Positions 22,951-34,272 of a stretch of DNA of 64,000 nucleotides are shown piece after piece. The number at the start of each line of letters is the position of its first letter. Position 1 is the stretch's first letter. Made by a program: the position numbers and the translations under genes. The DNA lies in assembly GCA_038277395.1 (NCBI GenBank), contig CM076189.1, positions 208,360,011-208,424,010 of the forward strand. The letters are read 5' to 3'. A model generated the notes under the pieces. That model worked only from the letters and a program-made list of their open reading frames with translations, was not told the DNA's origin and did no database searches. The stretch comes from Dryocosmus kuriphilus (taxonomy: Eukaryota; Arthropoda; Insecta; Hymenoptera; Cynipidae).

Positions 22951-24794
22951 AGCGTGCTCTTCATCAGTAAGCAGTCTATTCAACAGTTTCTGCTCTGCTT
23001 GCCAAACACGTGCCACAAGAGTTTCTCTTCAACCGAGGATTTCGAACAAATGCGTATTGCCCAAGCAGTTTGACATTCGATGACACGACTTCCGCCAGGG
23101 AATAGAAAATCAATTTTCGGAGCGAGGAAAATAATATCAATCAAATATGATTCAGGGAAACGATAGGCACTCAATTGTGCCTTCGTAGGATAAACTGAAT
23201 AAATCTTTAAAAATGAAATATTATTCGAATTTTGAACAAAATATTTGAATTCAAATATAGAAAACTGTTTTCAGATTTATTGGTTCAAAGGATTTTATTA
23301 ACTTCTGTTGAAGCCATGAATATTATCAGTCAAAAAATATTATTTTTTATTTACCTTATATTAAAAGAAATTTGAGTTTATATTTGATATCGTCTAGAGG
23401 TAAATAAATTGATAGGCAGATAAACGAAAAGGAGAGGAAATCCAATCTAGGATGACATGAATCGACATCGTTGCGCTGTCAGAGAAACTGTACCATGGTG
23501 CAGACGAGGCAGTCAGGTTGTCTATACGCAGGGGCTAAGATAATCAAGATTTATACGAGACACCTTTGGATACAATTTTGAAACTCTGGTTGCATAATAT
23601 AAAGACTATATATACATTTTAGAATACACTGCCACTGGTGCCTCCCCTTTTGATATTTAGAGCAGTAAATGGAACTAAAGTAATTCCATGACGGAGTTAA
23701 GTGTCAGGGCAGTAACTCTGCTAATACATGGCATTTTCCCTAGAGTGTCTGGGAAGTGCCGTCTTGAAGTTATCTCAGTCCATTGGGACGTTTCATCTAG
23801 TTTCTGCAAGTTCTGCCAATCTATAATTGAATTAGAACTCGTGTGCATATCTCTGCTTTACAAGTGACATTTCATCGATTGATAAAATCAAGAAAGGCAA
23901 ACTTAAATTCACTCCAGCGAAAGTATTGATTTTGAAGTAAAAATAAAATCCTTTACTGAGTCTGTTGATCTAAAATTCTTCCCACGGTGCGGATGAACCT
24001 TTAACTTAAAGGTCTTTGTATATGGGATTTTTATTGATTATAGTTCCCTGACATCTTATCAACATTTTAAGATCAAAAACAAAATAATCGCCAGAACACT
24101 TTTTTTTTAATTCAATTTTAAAAACTTCAAATAAAAAAGCAAGAGGTGTCAGTAAAAGGTATTAATTCAAATAAAAAAGTTAAAATATTTAAAAAATAGT
24201 AAATCATAGGAAAATCGTAAATAACGATATTTAAAAATGAAAATTTCATTTTAAAAGTAATGTCTTTCAAAATTAATATATTCTATAAAACCACTATAGT
24301 TTCAAAATATATAATTTCTAATTTTCTAAACATTTAAACGCAATTCATCGCGTTTTATTAACGAAATTTTTTTATTATGAATTTTTTTTTTTAAAGTCGA
24401 TTTGTTCAAAACACGGTCCCGGAGATTATTTTGTTTTCGGTCTTAAGGATGGTCGCAAGATGTCAGGGAACTCTCATTAATAAAAAAAATTCCATAAAAG
24501 ACCTTTCAATTAAAGTTTCGTCAGCCGCACCCGTGTTCAATCTATTTCAAGTTTAAATAAAAAATAATAGTCTTTAGTTAAGAACAGAAAATAGGAAGTT
24601 CATTTGTTCGAAATTTATTTCTTTTGCCCCTTTAAGCATTAAAAACAGTTATCTAAAATCAAAATGTTTTTAAAACTTAAATACAGTCTTAGTTCTAATA
24701 TTTTTTAAACAAAAACAGCATCCTTTATGTTTCTTATTATTTCCAAAAATTACATTTTTTTAATAAGGCGATTTATGAAAATAATTTTTCTTAC
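22951..24794. other. Higher-complexity intron block
   Basis: 22950-23190 and 23460-23870 are less AT-rich than their surroundings and show no repeat structure. A minus-strand frame at 22980-23174 (64 codons, MSAYRFPESYLIDIIFLAPK...) is open but has no good splice donor and no known domain, so I do not call it a gene. The rest is AT-rich. Confidence 0.45.
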
Positions 24795-24918
24795 CTTCAG
24801 AATCTGATGTGTCGGATAAGGGTGGTTCATTGGCGATGTATTGACGACCACTGAGTAAATTGCTCTCTACGACAGGTCGTTTGTCTTCAAGTTGACGTCT
24901 GAATCCCCGATGGTCGTC
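24795..24918 (-). CDS. Dystrophin exon (second visible), spectrin-repeat rod
   Basis: A 124-nt exon with an AATATTTCAG acceptor (ending at 24919) and a GTAAG donor (24790-24794). It starts in phase 0, directly continuing the exon at 44097-44241. Its 41 codons are followed by a single G that completes an Ala codon with the next exon. The peptide runs DDHRGFRRQLEDKRPVVES, then NLLSGRQYIANEPPLSDTSD. It matches the human dystrophin stretch with the pattern D/H...RRELKEKE..V......ARVFLADQP, including the acidic-Pro linker after the helix. The acceptor polypyrimidine tract is weak. Identity rests on both sequence and perfect phase agreement with both neighbours. Confidence 0.92.
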
Positions 24919-25063
24919 CTGAAATATTAATTAAAAGAAAAATTAAATAATATGTATAAATCTCATCATGTCAGTGGTGCACTAGCTTGTTAGGTTTTTA
25001 AATTTCTCCACACAAGTTATATTTAGTTAATAAGAAATTTCACTTTTCTTGTGCACTCATCCT

Positions 25064-25160
25064 CTTTTTAAACATCGTTTAATTTATATTAAATATAATA
25101 ATAACAATAATAATAATATACATGATAATAATAATAATAATAATATATATTAAACGATGT
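25064..25160. repeat. Palindrome with (AAT)n centre
   Basis: ACATCGTTTAATTTATATTA at the left is inverted at the right as AATATATATTAAACGATGT around a run of AATAAT repeats. It directly abuts the hairpin at 25162-25273. Confidence 0.55.
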
Positions 25161-25161
25161 C

Positions 25162-25273
25162 AAAGAAGGATATCTTTGAGATTTCCGAAAGCATCCACTT
25201 TTAAAGACACTAAATATATTTAGTATCTTTAGAAGTGGATGCTTTGGGAAATCTTTAAAGACATACTTCTTGA
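25162..25273. repeat. Long near-perfect hairpin (about 55-bp stem)
   Basis: The two arms pair over about 50-55 bases with a few mismatches and a loop of only a few bases (centre TAAATATATTTA near 25210-25220). Arm landmarks are GAAAGCATCCACTTTTAAAG and AGAAGTGGATGCTTTGGGAA. It lies about 240 bp upstream of the acceptor of the Dys exon at 24795-24918. It could be a palindromic MITE, or it could be transcribed into a dsRNA or miRNA-like precursor within the Dys pre-mRNA; the sequence does not decide. Confidence 0.65.
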
Positions 25274-26287
25274 AAACAGTAAGAGGAGATTAAAAATTAT
25301 TATGAAGCGAGGTATGTATGTGTAATTAGATTTAAACATGGCACTACCCTGAGGAAAGTAGCGAGCTGCAAAAGTTCAAGTGTGTAAAACTCACTTTTAT
25401 TTATGACATTTCATGACTCTTGTCTCGCGGTTAGTTCTCAACGAGTTCATTTTAGTTATTACTACGTATAAAATTTAGAGACGAGAGTTTGAGAAAACTG
25501 ATAGAAATTTTGAGTAAAAATATCAAGACGAGAATTAAACAAATTTGTTATTTCTTTATGAAGTTACTTAATATGGGTGCTTAATAAAGATGCACTTCAA
25601 GTTCTGAAGGATCAAGTGAACAAAATTTGTATTATGTTGTTATTTAATTAACATTAATCTTAATATACATATTTGTTAAGAAAATCCCTTATGGGAAAAT
25701 TGATCATTTTCAATCCACCTTAATTTACATTTATCAGTGAAATTTTAGTCTTTCGGAATAATAATCACGAACACTTTTGAAAATTGTATAAAGGAGGGGT
25801 GTCTACAGTATGTAATTGTGAATAAATATTATATTTCAAAATTGTAAACCTTTCCTAAATGTGAATCGCTAATGGTTAGGTGGTAAATTTCTTTCTCAAA
25901 GATCTTTCAATATAAATAATATTTTAATTGCATATCTCTTATCCTTTAAATAATTTACTTTTTGATCTAACTTATTCAATACTTTTAAGAGAAAAGCATC
26001 AACTGATCAAGATATTTGAATCGCCCGTTTCATTAAAACTATATTTTAGAATATATGAAAAAATTTCGCTGAAACATCACCAAATTCGAATTCTTACAAA
26101 ATAATAATACTAAGGAGCTTATTGTGCGAAATACTGCTATGAGACAAAGTATTCCTTGGAACCTAAGTACCAAATAATGAGTCATTTATTTTATTTTTTT
26201 TTAAAGAAAATATTCCCTTCCGCTGAAGAGTGGGGCCAAAAAAGTACCTCATGACTAATCAATTTTCAGCTCACAATTTTCATCCGA
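25274..26287. other. AT-rich intron, no gene
   Basis: No exon, RNA gene or repeat is recognised. The sequence is AT-rich with moderate complexity. Confidence 0.5.
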
Positions 26288-28060
26288 TTAATAATTTAAT
26301 ATAAACAAATGCATAATTTGGCTACTTTTCAATATATAGATTTCATTTTTGACAACAGAATCAACGGGTAATATGTTTCCAAAGTTTAATGTTATGATAC
26401 TTTACAGTTATAATAATAATTGGTTTCAGTATATAAATTTCGTTTTTTCAGTAGAATCAACTATGAATATCTTATCGATGGCCTTTTGCTGTGATATTCG
26501 GAAGTTACACAACAGATGTGTACTATTTAAACAAATTAAATAAACAACTACATAATATGGCCATTTTCCAATAGATAATTTCGTTATATAACAACTGTGT
26601 ATTGTTTAAACAGAGTGAATAATCAAGAGCATTATTTGGTCATAGATTTCGTTTTTTCAGCATGATCATCCGAAGATGTATTGCGGAGGGGCCTTTCTTG
26701 TGATAATCTATTATTAGACAACAATTTCATATTTGTTTTTAAAATTTTAATAAATCTATCAATAACTTATCGCAAAAAAGACTTTATACTAAACAATCTT
26801 GTAATATATCTGCTAAAAAATGACCAAATTATGCACTTTTTAAAATTAAATTTATTTAAATAATACACATATTGTAAGCGATCCGCTGCTTCTCAGACTC
26901 TTATCACCATTATCTCATAGACACAAGGGTTTACTGTTTCATAGATAAGAGGTCTCCCCTACCTCAAAGAAGCGCATCTCAAAGACACAAGGGTTTATTA
27001 TATCTCATAGAACAAACGTCTCCCCTACCTCAAAAAGGATGTTTCCGAGTCAGAGAAACATCGGAACGGTTTAACCCCCTCAGCCTCCACAACTGAACCC
27101 GATTGGCTGCCATATGCATAAAAAATAAATAAAGTTTTTTTTCGAAAATTGTCACAAATGTAGGCCCCGAAAGTTTACTCAGGGGTCGATCCGCACGCAA
27201 CCGGGGGTGTATGTCTTCTGCCGGGTTCCTTCCCGCAACACCAGAAGGACACCAAAATCGGCGGGCTATTGTGTTTTTACTTCACTTTAATTTTTTTTCC
27301 CCTTTAATCACTTCTTTTTTAGACAAAAACATAATTTCAAAATTATATTTTCAAAACAATACAACTTTACTTGGTCAACAAAATAATTCTCCCTCGGTTA
27401 ACAAAAAATCCAAAATATGAAAATAATTATCGAAAACTTTCAAACACTTCTAACATAAAAATCTTCCCCTTACTTAATATCCCTCTGTGTCACGACTCTA
27501 TTCCTCGAGACCCCGTACTCAACTCACCTTTTGCTTCCTGCAAAGTCCTTTTTTCTCCTCGCTCAAAAACAAGAACACATGTAAATAAATAAAATAAATA
27601 AATCCTTATGGTCAAGAAAGTCTCCCGACCACCATAACTATCGTCCCTTGTGTCAGGGTCATCAAAACATATGTTATTTAACAACAAAACTTTCACGGCA
27701 ACAGGCCATCAATGAGATATTTATAGTTGATTTTGCTTAAAAAGATGAAACTTATATACTGTTAAACAGCCAAATCATTCATTTGTTTAAAGAATACACA
27801 ACTATTAAAGTATCACAGCACGAGGTATTGGCAACATATTGTCAGTCAATTTTGAGGAAAGAACGTAAATTATCTACTGAATAATGTCCAAAATAGGTAT
27901 CCATTTGTTTAATAAATTTGACTAAACAATACACAATCATTGTCTTACTGCAAAGAATCCCAACAAGAGGCTTTGGCAACATACTAGCAGTTGATTGTGC
28001 TGAAAGAAACGAAAAATATCTATTGAAAAATGGCCAAATTATGAATTTGTTTATTAAATT
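26288..28060. mobile_element. Foldback element with tandem-repeat arms
   Basis: The left arm (26288-26660) and right arm (27700-28060) are inverted copies. Each arm contains about three diverged units of roughly 130-160 bp. Units share ATAATTTGGCCATTTT, CAATAGATAATTTCGTT, AATCAACTATGAATAT and TGTGTATTGTTTAAACAAAT. The loop (about 26860-27690) is unrelated, with a short direct repeat ACACAAGGGTTTA...TCTCCCCTACCTCAAA at 26925-27040. The arrangement resembles Drosophila FB-type foldback elements in design only; no sequence relation is claimed. Frames inside (26349-26543, 27211-27592) show no domain. Confidence 0.6.
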
Positions 28061-29451
28061 AATATAAAGAACTAAGAAATAATGTTTAACTTATTTAAAC
28101 TTTAATTTAACATTATTTTACTTCCATTTTCTATTAAAAATATGGATTCAATATATTTAAATATCGCGCATAAAGAAGCTATAACTTTTCTTCACGAATT
28201 TTTTTTATAACAATTTGACAACATATTTTATTCAACTAATACTGCTGGACTTCGTTTATAATTAGTTTATGTCTCGAATCAAACCATTCTCGGTTGAATA
28301 CAAATTTTTTTGACTCAATGTCAGCTCTTGAAAACTAAACAAAATTTTTTTTTATGCTTAATAAAAAATGTTTAAGAAAATTTTTCAAAAATGTGTTCTG
28401 TTGCAACGATTCGGGATTTAGGAGAGACTCGGGTAGTCCCAGGTAACCTCGGCCACTCATGACTTTGACAAAACTGTACTCTCTGCGATGATAAATCAAC
28501 ATTGTTATCTTTTAAAATTGTGCCGGAGCGTAATCTTAAAAATATTATATCTCTCATTAGCTTAAAAGAAAATCCGATCTCCATATTTCGTTTTTAGAAA
28601 ACAAGTTCGCATTTTGTGAAATATGAACCAAACTTATTATCAAATATTTTCAAAAATACAGAAAATATTCGATTGGTTTTGATTGGGTTATCGAAATTCA
28701 CTTTCGAGGTATTTATGTGACCTGTACTCACGTATAGCCCCGGCCAGATTTTTTCATGGTCGATTTTAATTGTGTTCTGCTAAAAAATTATGAATAACCG
28801 CAAATATAATCGAGCTGCTACTATACTTCTGTAAACACTGAGAGATTTAGAAGGTAACTTTGGCTTAAGAAGTCGAGAAAAGCTCCCTGGTTATGAATAT
28901 CCAGGGCAATTTGACGAAAAGTTGGACGTTAATTTTTTAAACAAGTTTTTTTAAAACAAATAAAATATTTATGAAAATAAAAATTCTGTTAAATATGTTT
29001 CGAAAAGTTTAAAACAACACTAGACTTTTTTCCCTTTACAATTCTTTTTTACAATTAACCGTTTTCAAGTTATAGAGTTATAAACAATTTAATTTGCATT
29101 AAAACTGAAATATTTGCAGACGGATAACTCAGCACCTATTGGTTCGAAAAATTTCGAGAAAAATGCAAATTGTTTTTCAGGACACCTACTCTACACAGAA
29201 AAAAGAAATTTGCCGATTGAACTAAACTTTTGTTTATATGCAAATTTTAAAAATAGCCTTAACCTCTAGACCTCTCAGTACATACAGAAGTATTAGTGGC
29301 GTCTGGATTAACAACCATAAATAACCTCCAATAATTCTTTAATGAGTGTTCAAGAATCTGCAATTATTGTTTTATTTTCGATGAGTATTTGTCGTCTGCT
29401 CAAAAGTTCTAGTAACTTTAAAACAATTTTTCAAACAAAGTGTCCAAGTAA
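28061..29451. other. Intron without recognised features
   Basis: AT-rich to moderate composition. A minus frame at 28372-28584 is open for 70 codons but resembles nothing I know. No exon or RNA gene is identified. Confidence 0.5.
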
Positions 29452-29654
29452 GGTAAGAGCACCAGTGGTTGTCATTGACACCAAACACTAAAACCCCCTC
29501 TAATTGAATTTACACAATAGGGAATTACAAATATTTAATGTACTCTGTTCGAATTACTCTCACGTGAGCAAAATATGATAAATGTTTTCATTTTCCTATT
29601 GTTTTTAGAAAGGCCAAAATTAGAAGGCCAGTGCCAATCACTGGTGCTTTTATC
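29452..29654. mobile_element. Small MITE with GAGCACCAGTG-type inverted ends
   Basis: The left end GGTAAGAGCACCAGTGGTTG and the minus-strand right end GGATAAAAGCACCAGTGATT form inverted termini about 200 bp apart, continuing TCA/GCA. No coding capacity. The target duplication is unclear. Confidence 0.5.
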
Positions 29655-30008
29655 CTATTACGATTTTCTCCATGGCCGGGGGCTACCCGAAAATCTTTTT
29701 AAACAACCTTTTTCGGTCCACTCATAAATCACATTTTTTCCCTCTCGAAAAAAATATTATTATTCAAATACCTCCTTTGGAGTTATTAGTAGAAGTACTA
29801 ACATTAAAATTAACGTTTTATACTACTATTTCCATTGCTACCGGCTAGTTTAATAACAATATTAAGTAGAATTTGAATTTACAACTTACGGTGTTTTCTT
29901 TGGGAACCCATGAGGGTAGCTCAACATTTTTCAAGCTCAAAATTTATGACTGATTAAGGTATTGAAGAAAGACAACACATCCAGACAATTTCAATTTGAA
30001 ATCTTTAA

Positions 30009-30047
30009 TGACGTTTCGTCACTCGGCCGTGCAACCTCATCAGATAA
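30009..30047 (-). ncRNA. Hammerhead-ribozyme-like motif, left Penelope copy
   Basis: On the minus strand: CTGATGA (30037-30043), a stem-loop GGTTGCACGGCCGAGTGAC, then GAAAC (30013-30017) and GTC. This is the hammerhead core order CUGAUGA / stem II / GAAA / UH. Stem II is GTTGCAC/GAGTGAC with wobbles and one A-A mismatch, preceded by one extra purine. Penelope-like elements are known to carry minimal hammerheads with a very short stem III, as here. Confidence 0.6.
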
Positions 30048-30874
30048 GTATAACAGAACTAAGGAAAATTACATATAAAATTAGTAAGGACATTTTTGAA
30101 CAGAGAAGAACATATTGGAATGGAAACCTACCGAAAGATTATGATAATTAATGTTGAAATTATATATTAATTGAAAGAAGTTTTTTAAAAGAATTTTGGA
30201 TAACACAAAGGAAGCAAATAGTTATTAGTACTCAGAATCCTCACTGAAAAACAATGAAAAGGAGGTTAGAAGAAGTTAATGCAATTAAGGTGAATTGTTG
30301 AAAATAAAAGGGGTATTTTTATAAAAAGGAGTCTAAGAGTAGTAGAACACGTATTTTTGATAATTTTAAAAAGGGGAACTGACAATTTGAAAGTTTTAAA
30401 TTTGGTAATTATAAACGTAAATGAAACGTAATGTAAAGTATGAACAGGTAGAAAGTTCAATTACGAATAAGAATTATGAAACGGAAATTGTACGTACTGT
30501 AATATATGAATATTTTTATATAGGTATAATATGTTCAATGAATAAATTGAAATGTAGAAACAGTCAGAACTTATCTCTATATTAAGAAGTTGAAGAAATA
30601 TAAAAGTGTAATAAGAATTTGAAAATAGAATTATTTGGAGGTTAGAATTAGAATTTTAAAAATTAAGAAATTAGAATGGAATAAGTTTTCAGAATACCTT
30701 GTGTAGTAGCGATGAAATAGAATTGATTTCTTATGATTTGAAGAAACATAATTTTTAAATATTAAAAGGTTAATTTATAAAAATTTCTTTGATTGGAGAG
30801 GTACAGAAAGCGTACAACTCCATGGTGAAGGATGCTGAGTACTAACTGGTACTGACGGGATGAATAGGGGTTAT

Positions 30875-30877
<3 letters not shown>

Positions 30878-30909
<32 letters not shown>
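30878..30909 (+). repeat. 32-base G homopolymer
   Basis: An uninterrupted G run inside the left Penelope arm. It is a likely G-quadruplex and sequencing-error hotspot. The matching site in the right arm (about 32625-32640) is short, so this is a local expansion. Confidence 0.8.
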
Positions 30910-30910
<1 letters not shown>

Positions 30911-30977
30911 TTTAAAATTAGGAAAGGCGCTAAATTCCAAAGGTTTGAATATAGTGTTGTGATAATAAGGATAAAAT

Positions 30978-31484
30978 TCAATTAGAAATGTTGTTTAAAA
31001 TAGAGTTGTATGCAGAGTTGTAAAATTGGAGATCTGTAATTTTATTTAAAACATTATCACCTTTCTTCTTAATATATAACTTTTCGACAAAGGTTCTTTT
31101 ATAATAATTTGATTCTTTGTGTAGAATTTTTTTGTCCTCCCATTTGGTAGAAGATGGGTCACGATCATGATTAGAATAGACATGCTTGGCAATTTCCTTA
31201 TGGTCTTTGATGCAATGTTGAATATTTCTCCTGTGTTCGTTTCTTTTTGTTTCCAAAGATCTTTTTGTTTGGCCTATATAGGATAAGCTACAAACACAAT
31301 CTAGTTCATAAACAACACTGCATTGATCAAGTTTGTTTAAAGGATCTTTTCCAAGTTTTATAAAGAGATCAAATTTTGAGTCGATTTTGAAAATAGCGTC
31401 TATGTTGAAATTAGAAAAAAGTCTGCGAATTGGGTAAGAGATATCTGGGTAAAAATTGAAAGAAACAATTGTTTTATCAATCAA
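30978..31484 (-). pseudogene. Truncated Penelope-like protein, GIY-YIG endonuclease end
   Basis: 168 residues covering the C-terminal part of a Penelope-like polyprotein. A linker (TIVSFNFYPDISYPIRRLFS) leads to a GIY-YIG endonuclease with ELDCVCSLSYIGQTKR, ETKRNEHRRN and a candidate catalytic Glu in RTFVEKLYIKK. The reverse transcriptase domain is absent because the copy is 5' truncated. It is otherwise open to its stop and close in sequence to the plus-strand copy at 31548-32552. It is not expected to act alone. Confidence 0.8.
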
Positions 31485-31547
31485 TTGATTGCTCTTATTG
31501 TTTGCCTGTTATTTTTATTGCCGAAATTGTTTTACAGGACTTAGAAG

Positions 31548-32552
31548 TTGAAGTTTTCAAAAAACTCTATTTTAAAATTCATACCTTTTTTCTCGTATGT
31601 AGATGATACGCTCCTTATCATACCTAAAAAAAAAATTCAACATACTATCTCTTGTTTTAATAGTTATCATGATAGACTACAGTTTACTCATGAAATTGAA
31701 AATAAAAATTCTATTAATTTTCTAAACTCAAAAATTATAAGAAATTCTTCTAATAACATAATTACAAACTGGTACAGAAAAAACACTTATTCTGGTAGAT
31801 TGCTTAATTTTTATTCAAACCATCCTGTCCATCAAAAGATTGCTGTTATAAAAAATTTTTTAGATTCTGCTATCCTTCTCTCTGAAAAATGTTTTCACTA
31901 TGATAACATTCTATTTGTTAAAAAAACTTTAGAATATAACAATTATCCCATTCCTTTTATTGAAAAACATAACAGATACAGACTTTTCCAGATTAAAAAT
32001 AGATCAAATTCCTTACTAAATGCAAATTTTAATAACAGCAATCAATTGATTGATAAAACAATTGTTTCTTTCAATTTTTACCCAGATATCTCTTACCCAA
32101 TTCGCAGACTTTTTTCTAATTCCAACATAGACACTATTTTCAAAATCGACTCAAAATTTGATCTCTTTATAAAAATTGGAAAAGATCCTTTAAACAAACT
32201 TGATCAATGCAATATTGTTTATGAACTAGATTGTGTTTGTGGCTTATCCTATATAGGCCGAACAAAAAGATATTTGGAAACAAGAAGAAACGAACACAGG
32301 AGAAATATTCAACATTGCATCAAAAACCATAAGGAAATTGCCAAGCATGTCCATTCTAATCATGATGGCGACCCATCTTCTATCAAATGGGAGGACATAA
32401 AAATTCTACACAAAGAATCAAATTATTATAAAAGAACCTTTGTCGAAATGTTATATATTAAGAAGAAAGGTGATAATGTTTTAAATAAAATTACAGATCT
32501 CCAATTTTACAACTCTGCATACAACTCTATTTTAAACAACATTGCTAATTGA
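31548..32552 (+). CDS. Penelope-like element: RT C-terminal part plus GIY-YIG endonuclease
   Basis: 334 residues, uninterrupted. Residues 17-20 are YVDD, the reverse transcriptase active-site box, followed by palm/thumb sequence (FLNSKI, NWYRKNTYSGRLLNFYSNHP at about 73-92). The upstream fingers and motif A are missing, so the RT is incomplete. Residues about 222-330 form the GIY-YIG endonuclease: VYELDCVCGLSYIG (224-237), ETRRNEHRRN (244-253), a CCHH-type Cys/His set (C229, C231, H250, H265) and Glu300 in RTFVEMLYI. Intact Penelope proteins are about twice this length. The ATG is simply the first in frame. It is a partial gene and probably dead. Confidence 0.85.
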   Translation: MKFSKNSILKFIPFFSYVDDTLLIIPKKKIQHTISCFNSYHDRLQFTHEIENKNSINFLNSKIIRNSSNNIITNWYRKNTYSGRLLNFYSNHPVHQKIAVIKNFLDSAILLSEKCFHYDNILFVKKTLEYNNYPIPFIEKHNRYRLFQIKNRSNSLLNANFNNSNQLIDKTIVSFNFYPDISYPIRRLFSNSNIDTIFKIDSKFDLFIKIGKDPLNKLDQCNIVYELDCVCGLSYIGRTKRYLETRRNEHRRNIQHCIKNHKEIAKHVHSNHDGDPSSIKWEDIKILHKESNYYKRTFVEMLYIKKKGDNVLNKITDLQFYNSAYNSILNNIAN

Positions 32553-33450
32553 ATTTTATCCTTATTATCACAACACTATATTCAAACCTTTGGAATTTAG
32601 CGCCTTTCCTAATTTTAAATTCACCCTCCTCCATAACCTCTATCTATCCCGTCAGTACTCAGCATCCTTCACCATGGAGTGGTACGCTTTCTGTACCTCT
32701 CCAATCAAACAAAGAAATTTTTATCAATTAACCTTTTAATATTTAATAATTATGTTTCTTCAAATCATAGGAAATCAATTCTACTTCATCGCTACTACTC
32801 AAGGTATTCTAAAAACTTATTCCATTCTAATTTCTTAATTTTTAAAATTCTAATTCTAACCTCCAAATAATTCTATTTTCAAATTCTTATTACACTTTTA
32901 TATTTCTTCAACTTCTTAATATAGAGATAAGTTCTGACTGTTTCTACATTTCAGTTTATTCATTGAACATATTATGTATAAAAATATTCATATATTACAT
33001 TACGTACAATTTCCGTTTCATAACTCTTATTCGTAATTGAACCTTCTACCTGTTCATATGCTTTACATTACGTTTCATTTACGTTTATAATTTCCAAATT
33101 TAAAACTTTCAAATTGTCAGTTCCCCTTTTTAAAATTATCAAAAATACGTGTTCTACTACTCTTAGACTGCTTTTTATAAAAATAACCCTTTTATTTTCA
33201 ACAATTCACCTTAATTGCATTAACTTCTTCTAACCTCCTTTTCATTGTTCTTTCAGTGAGGATGCTGAGTACTAATAACCATTTGCTTCCTTTGTGTTAT
33301 CCAAATTCTTTTAAAAACTTCTTTCAATTAATATATAATTTCAACATTAATTATCATAATCTTTCGGTAAGCTTCCATTCCAATATGTTCTTCTCGGTTC
33401 AAAAATATCCTTACTAATTTTATACGTAATTTTCCTTAGTTCTGTTATAC

Positions 33451-33496
33451 TTATCTGATGAGGTTGCTCGGCCGAGTGACGAAACGTCATTAAAGA
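33451..33496 (+). ncRNA. Hammerhead-ribozyme-like motif, right Penelope copy
   Basis: CTGATGA at 33455-33461, stem-loop to 33480, GAAA at 33481-33484 and GTC at 33486-33488. Stem II can form GTTGCTC/GAGTGAC (seven pairs, two of them wobble) closing a GGCC loop, with one extra G before it. Stem III would be minimal and stem I is weak, as expected of the dimer-dependent minimal hammerheads reported in Penelope-like elements. It sits in the 3' terminal region of the plus-strand copy, where the Penelope pseudo-LTR lies. Confidence 0.65.
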
Positions 33497-33545
33497 TTTC
33501 AAACTGAAATTGTCTGGATGTGTTGTCTTTCTTCAATACCTTATT

Positions 33546-34272
33546 AACCTTCCCGGACGTTAAACAACTTTTGAGGATTTCACATCTTTCCTCTTCACTC
33601 TATTATGACTGATTGTTATTCTCTGAGGAATTCTGGACAAAATACTGAAGCACGGAATTATTTGTAATATCTCGTCGTGTTTAAATCTCAGATTTACAAA
33701 AAGCTAACTTTTTCCCATGTTAAATCAATGGGAAACTGCAACCCCTTTGAGCCACCCCTAAATATTAACCAATTTTGCTCAAAGTTACAGGAGATTTTTC
33801 TGGGCATTCGAACAAAACTGAGAGGTGGAGCAAAAAAATTCTAAAAAAAAAACTAGAAAATAGACTGTGTAGGGGGATACATGGGGGGGGGGGGGGGGGG
33901 AGGTGTACTGTCATATAATATAAAAATCGAAAGTGGCGGTACTAACCTACTCTCCCCTAATAAGCATTCATTTGAAATAAAAACTTGCAATTGAGATAAA
34001 AATTGTGGGCTGAAAATTGACTTGTCCAGAGGTACTTTTTTGCCTCCATTTGGCCCCTTTTTGGCATTGTCTTCTGACAAGGGTTACTACAAGGGGTGGG
34101 TATTACAAGGGCTTAAAATAATTTCGTTTACGACAGCGAAAGCTACGTTAAAACATAGTTTCGTGAGTATCGAGGATGGGGTATCCTTGATTCACTTTTC
34201 GTTCGCGTTCACACCTGCGGCGAACGAAATGAATCCAGAAAATTTATGTGCCATTTTTGAACGAGTACTCAC
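33546..34272. other. Intron spacer with an 18-G run
   Basis: No gene. 33883-33900 is an uninterrupted G run. The sequence from 34000 becomes less AT-rich toward the candidate exon at 34273-34392. Confidence 0.5.

Larger units (their letters stand above)
9541..24794 (-). other. Dystrophin intron, 15.3 kb
   Basis: This intron joins the exons at 24795-24918 and 9374-9540 with a phase-1 junction (one base of the codon before the intron, two after). It begins GTAAG and ends in a long T-rich tract plus CAG. It is filled with repeats, annotated separately, and I saw no other credible Dys exon in it. Confidence 0.85.
29950..33545. mobile_element. Head-to-head pair of Penelope-like retroelement copies
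   Basis: A 5'-truncated minus-strand copy (about 29950-31510) faces a longer plus-strand copy (about 31540-33545). The last 1.5 kb of each is the same sequence in opposite orientation, so the locus is a long palindrome with a ~0.5 kb loop. Both outer ends carry CACATCCAGACAATTTC-type termini and a hammerhead-like motif. Internally inverted, truncated Penelope insertions are characteristic of this group. The left arm contains a 32-G run (30878-30909) where the right arm has only a short C-rich stretch. The plus copy's coding frame is still open. Confidence 0.85.
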
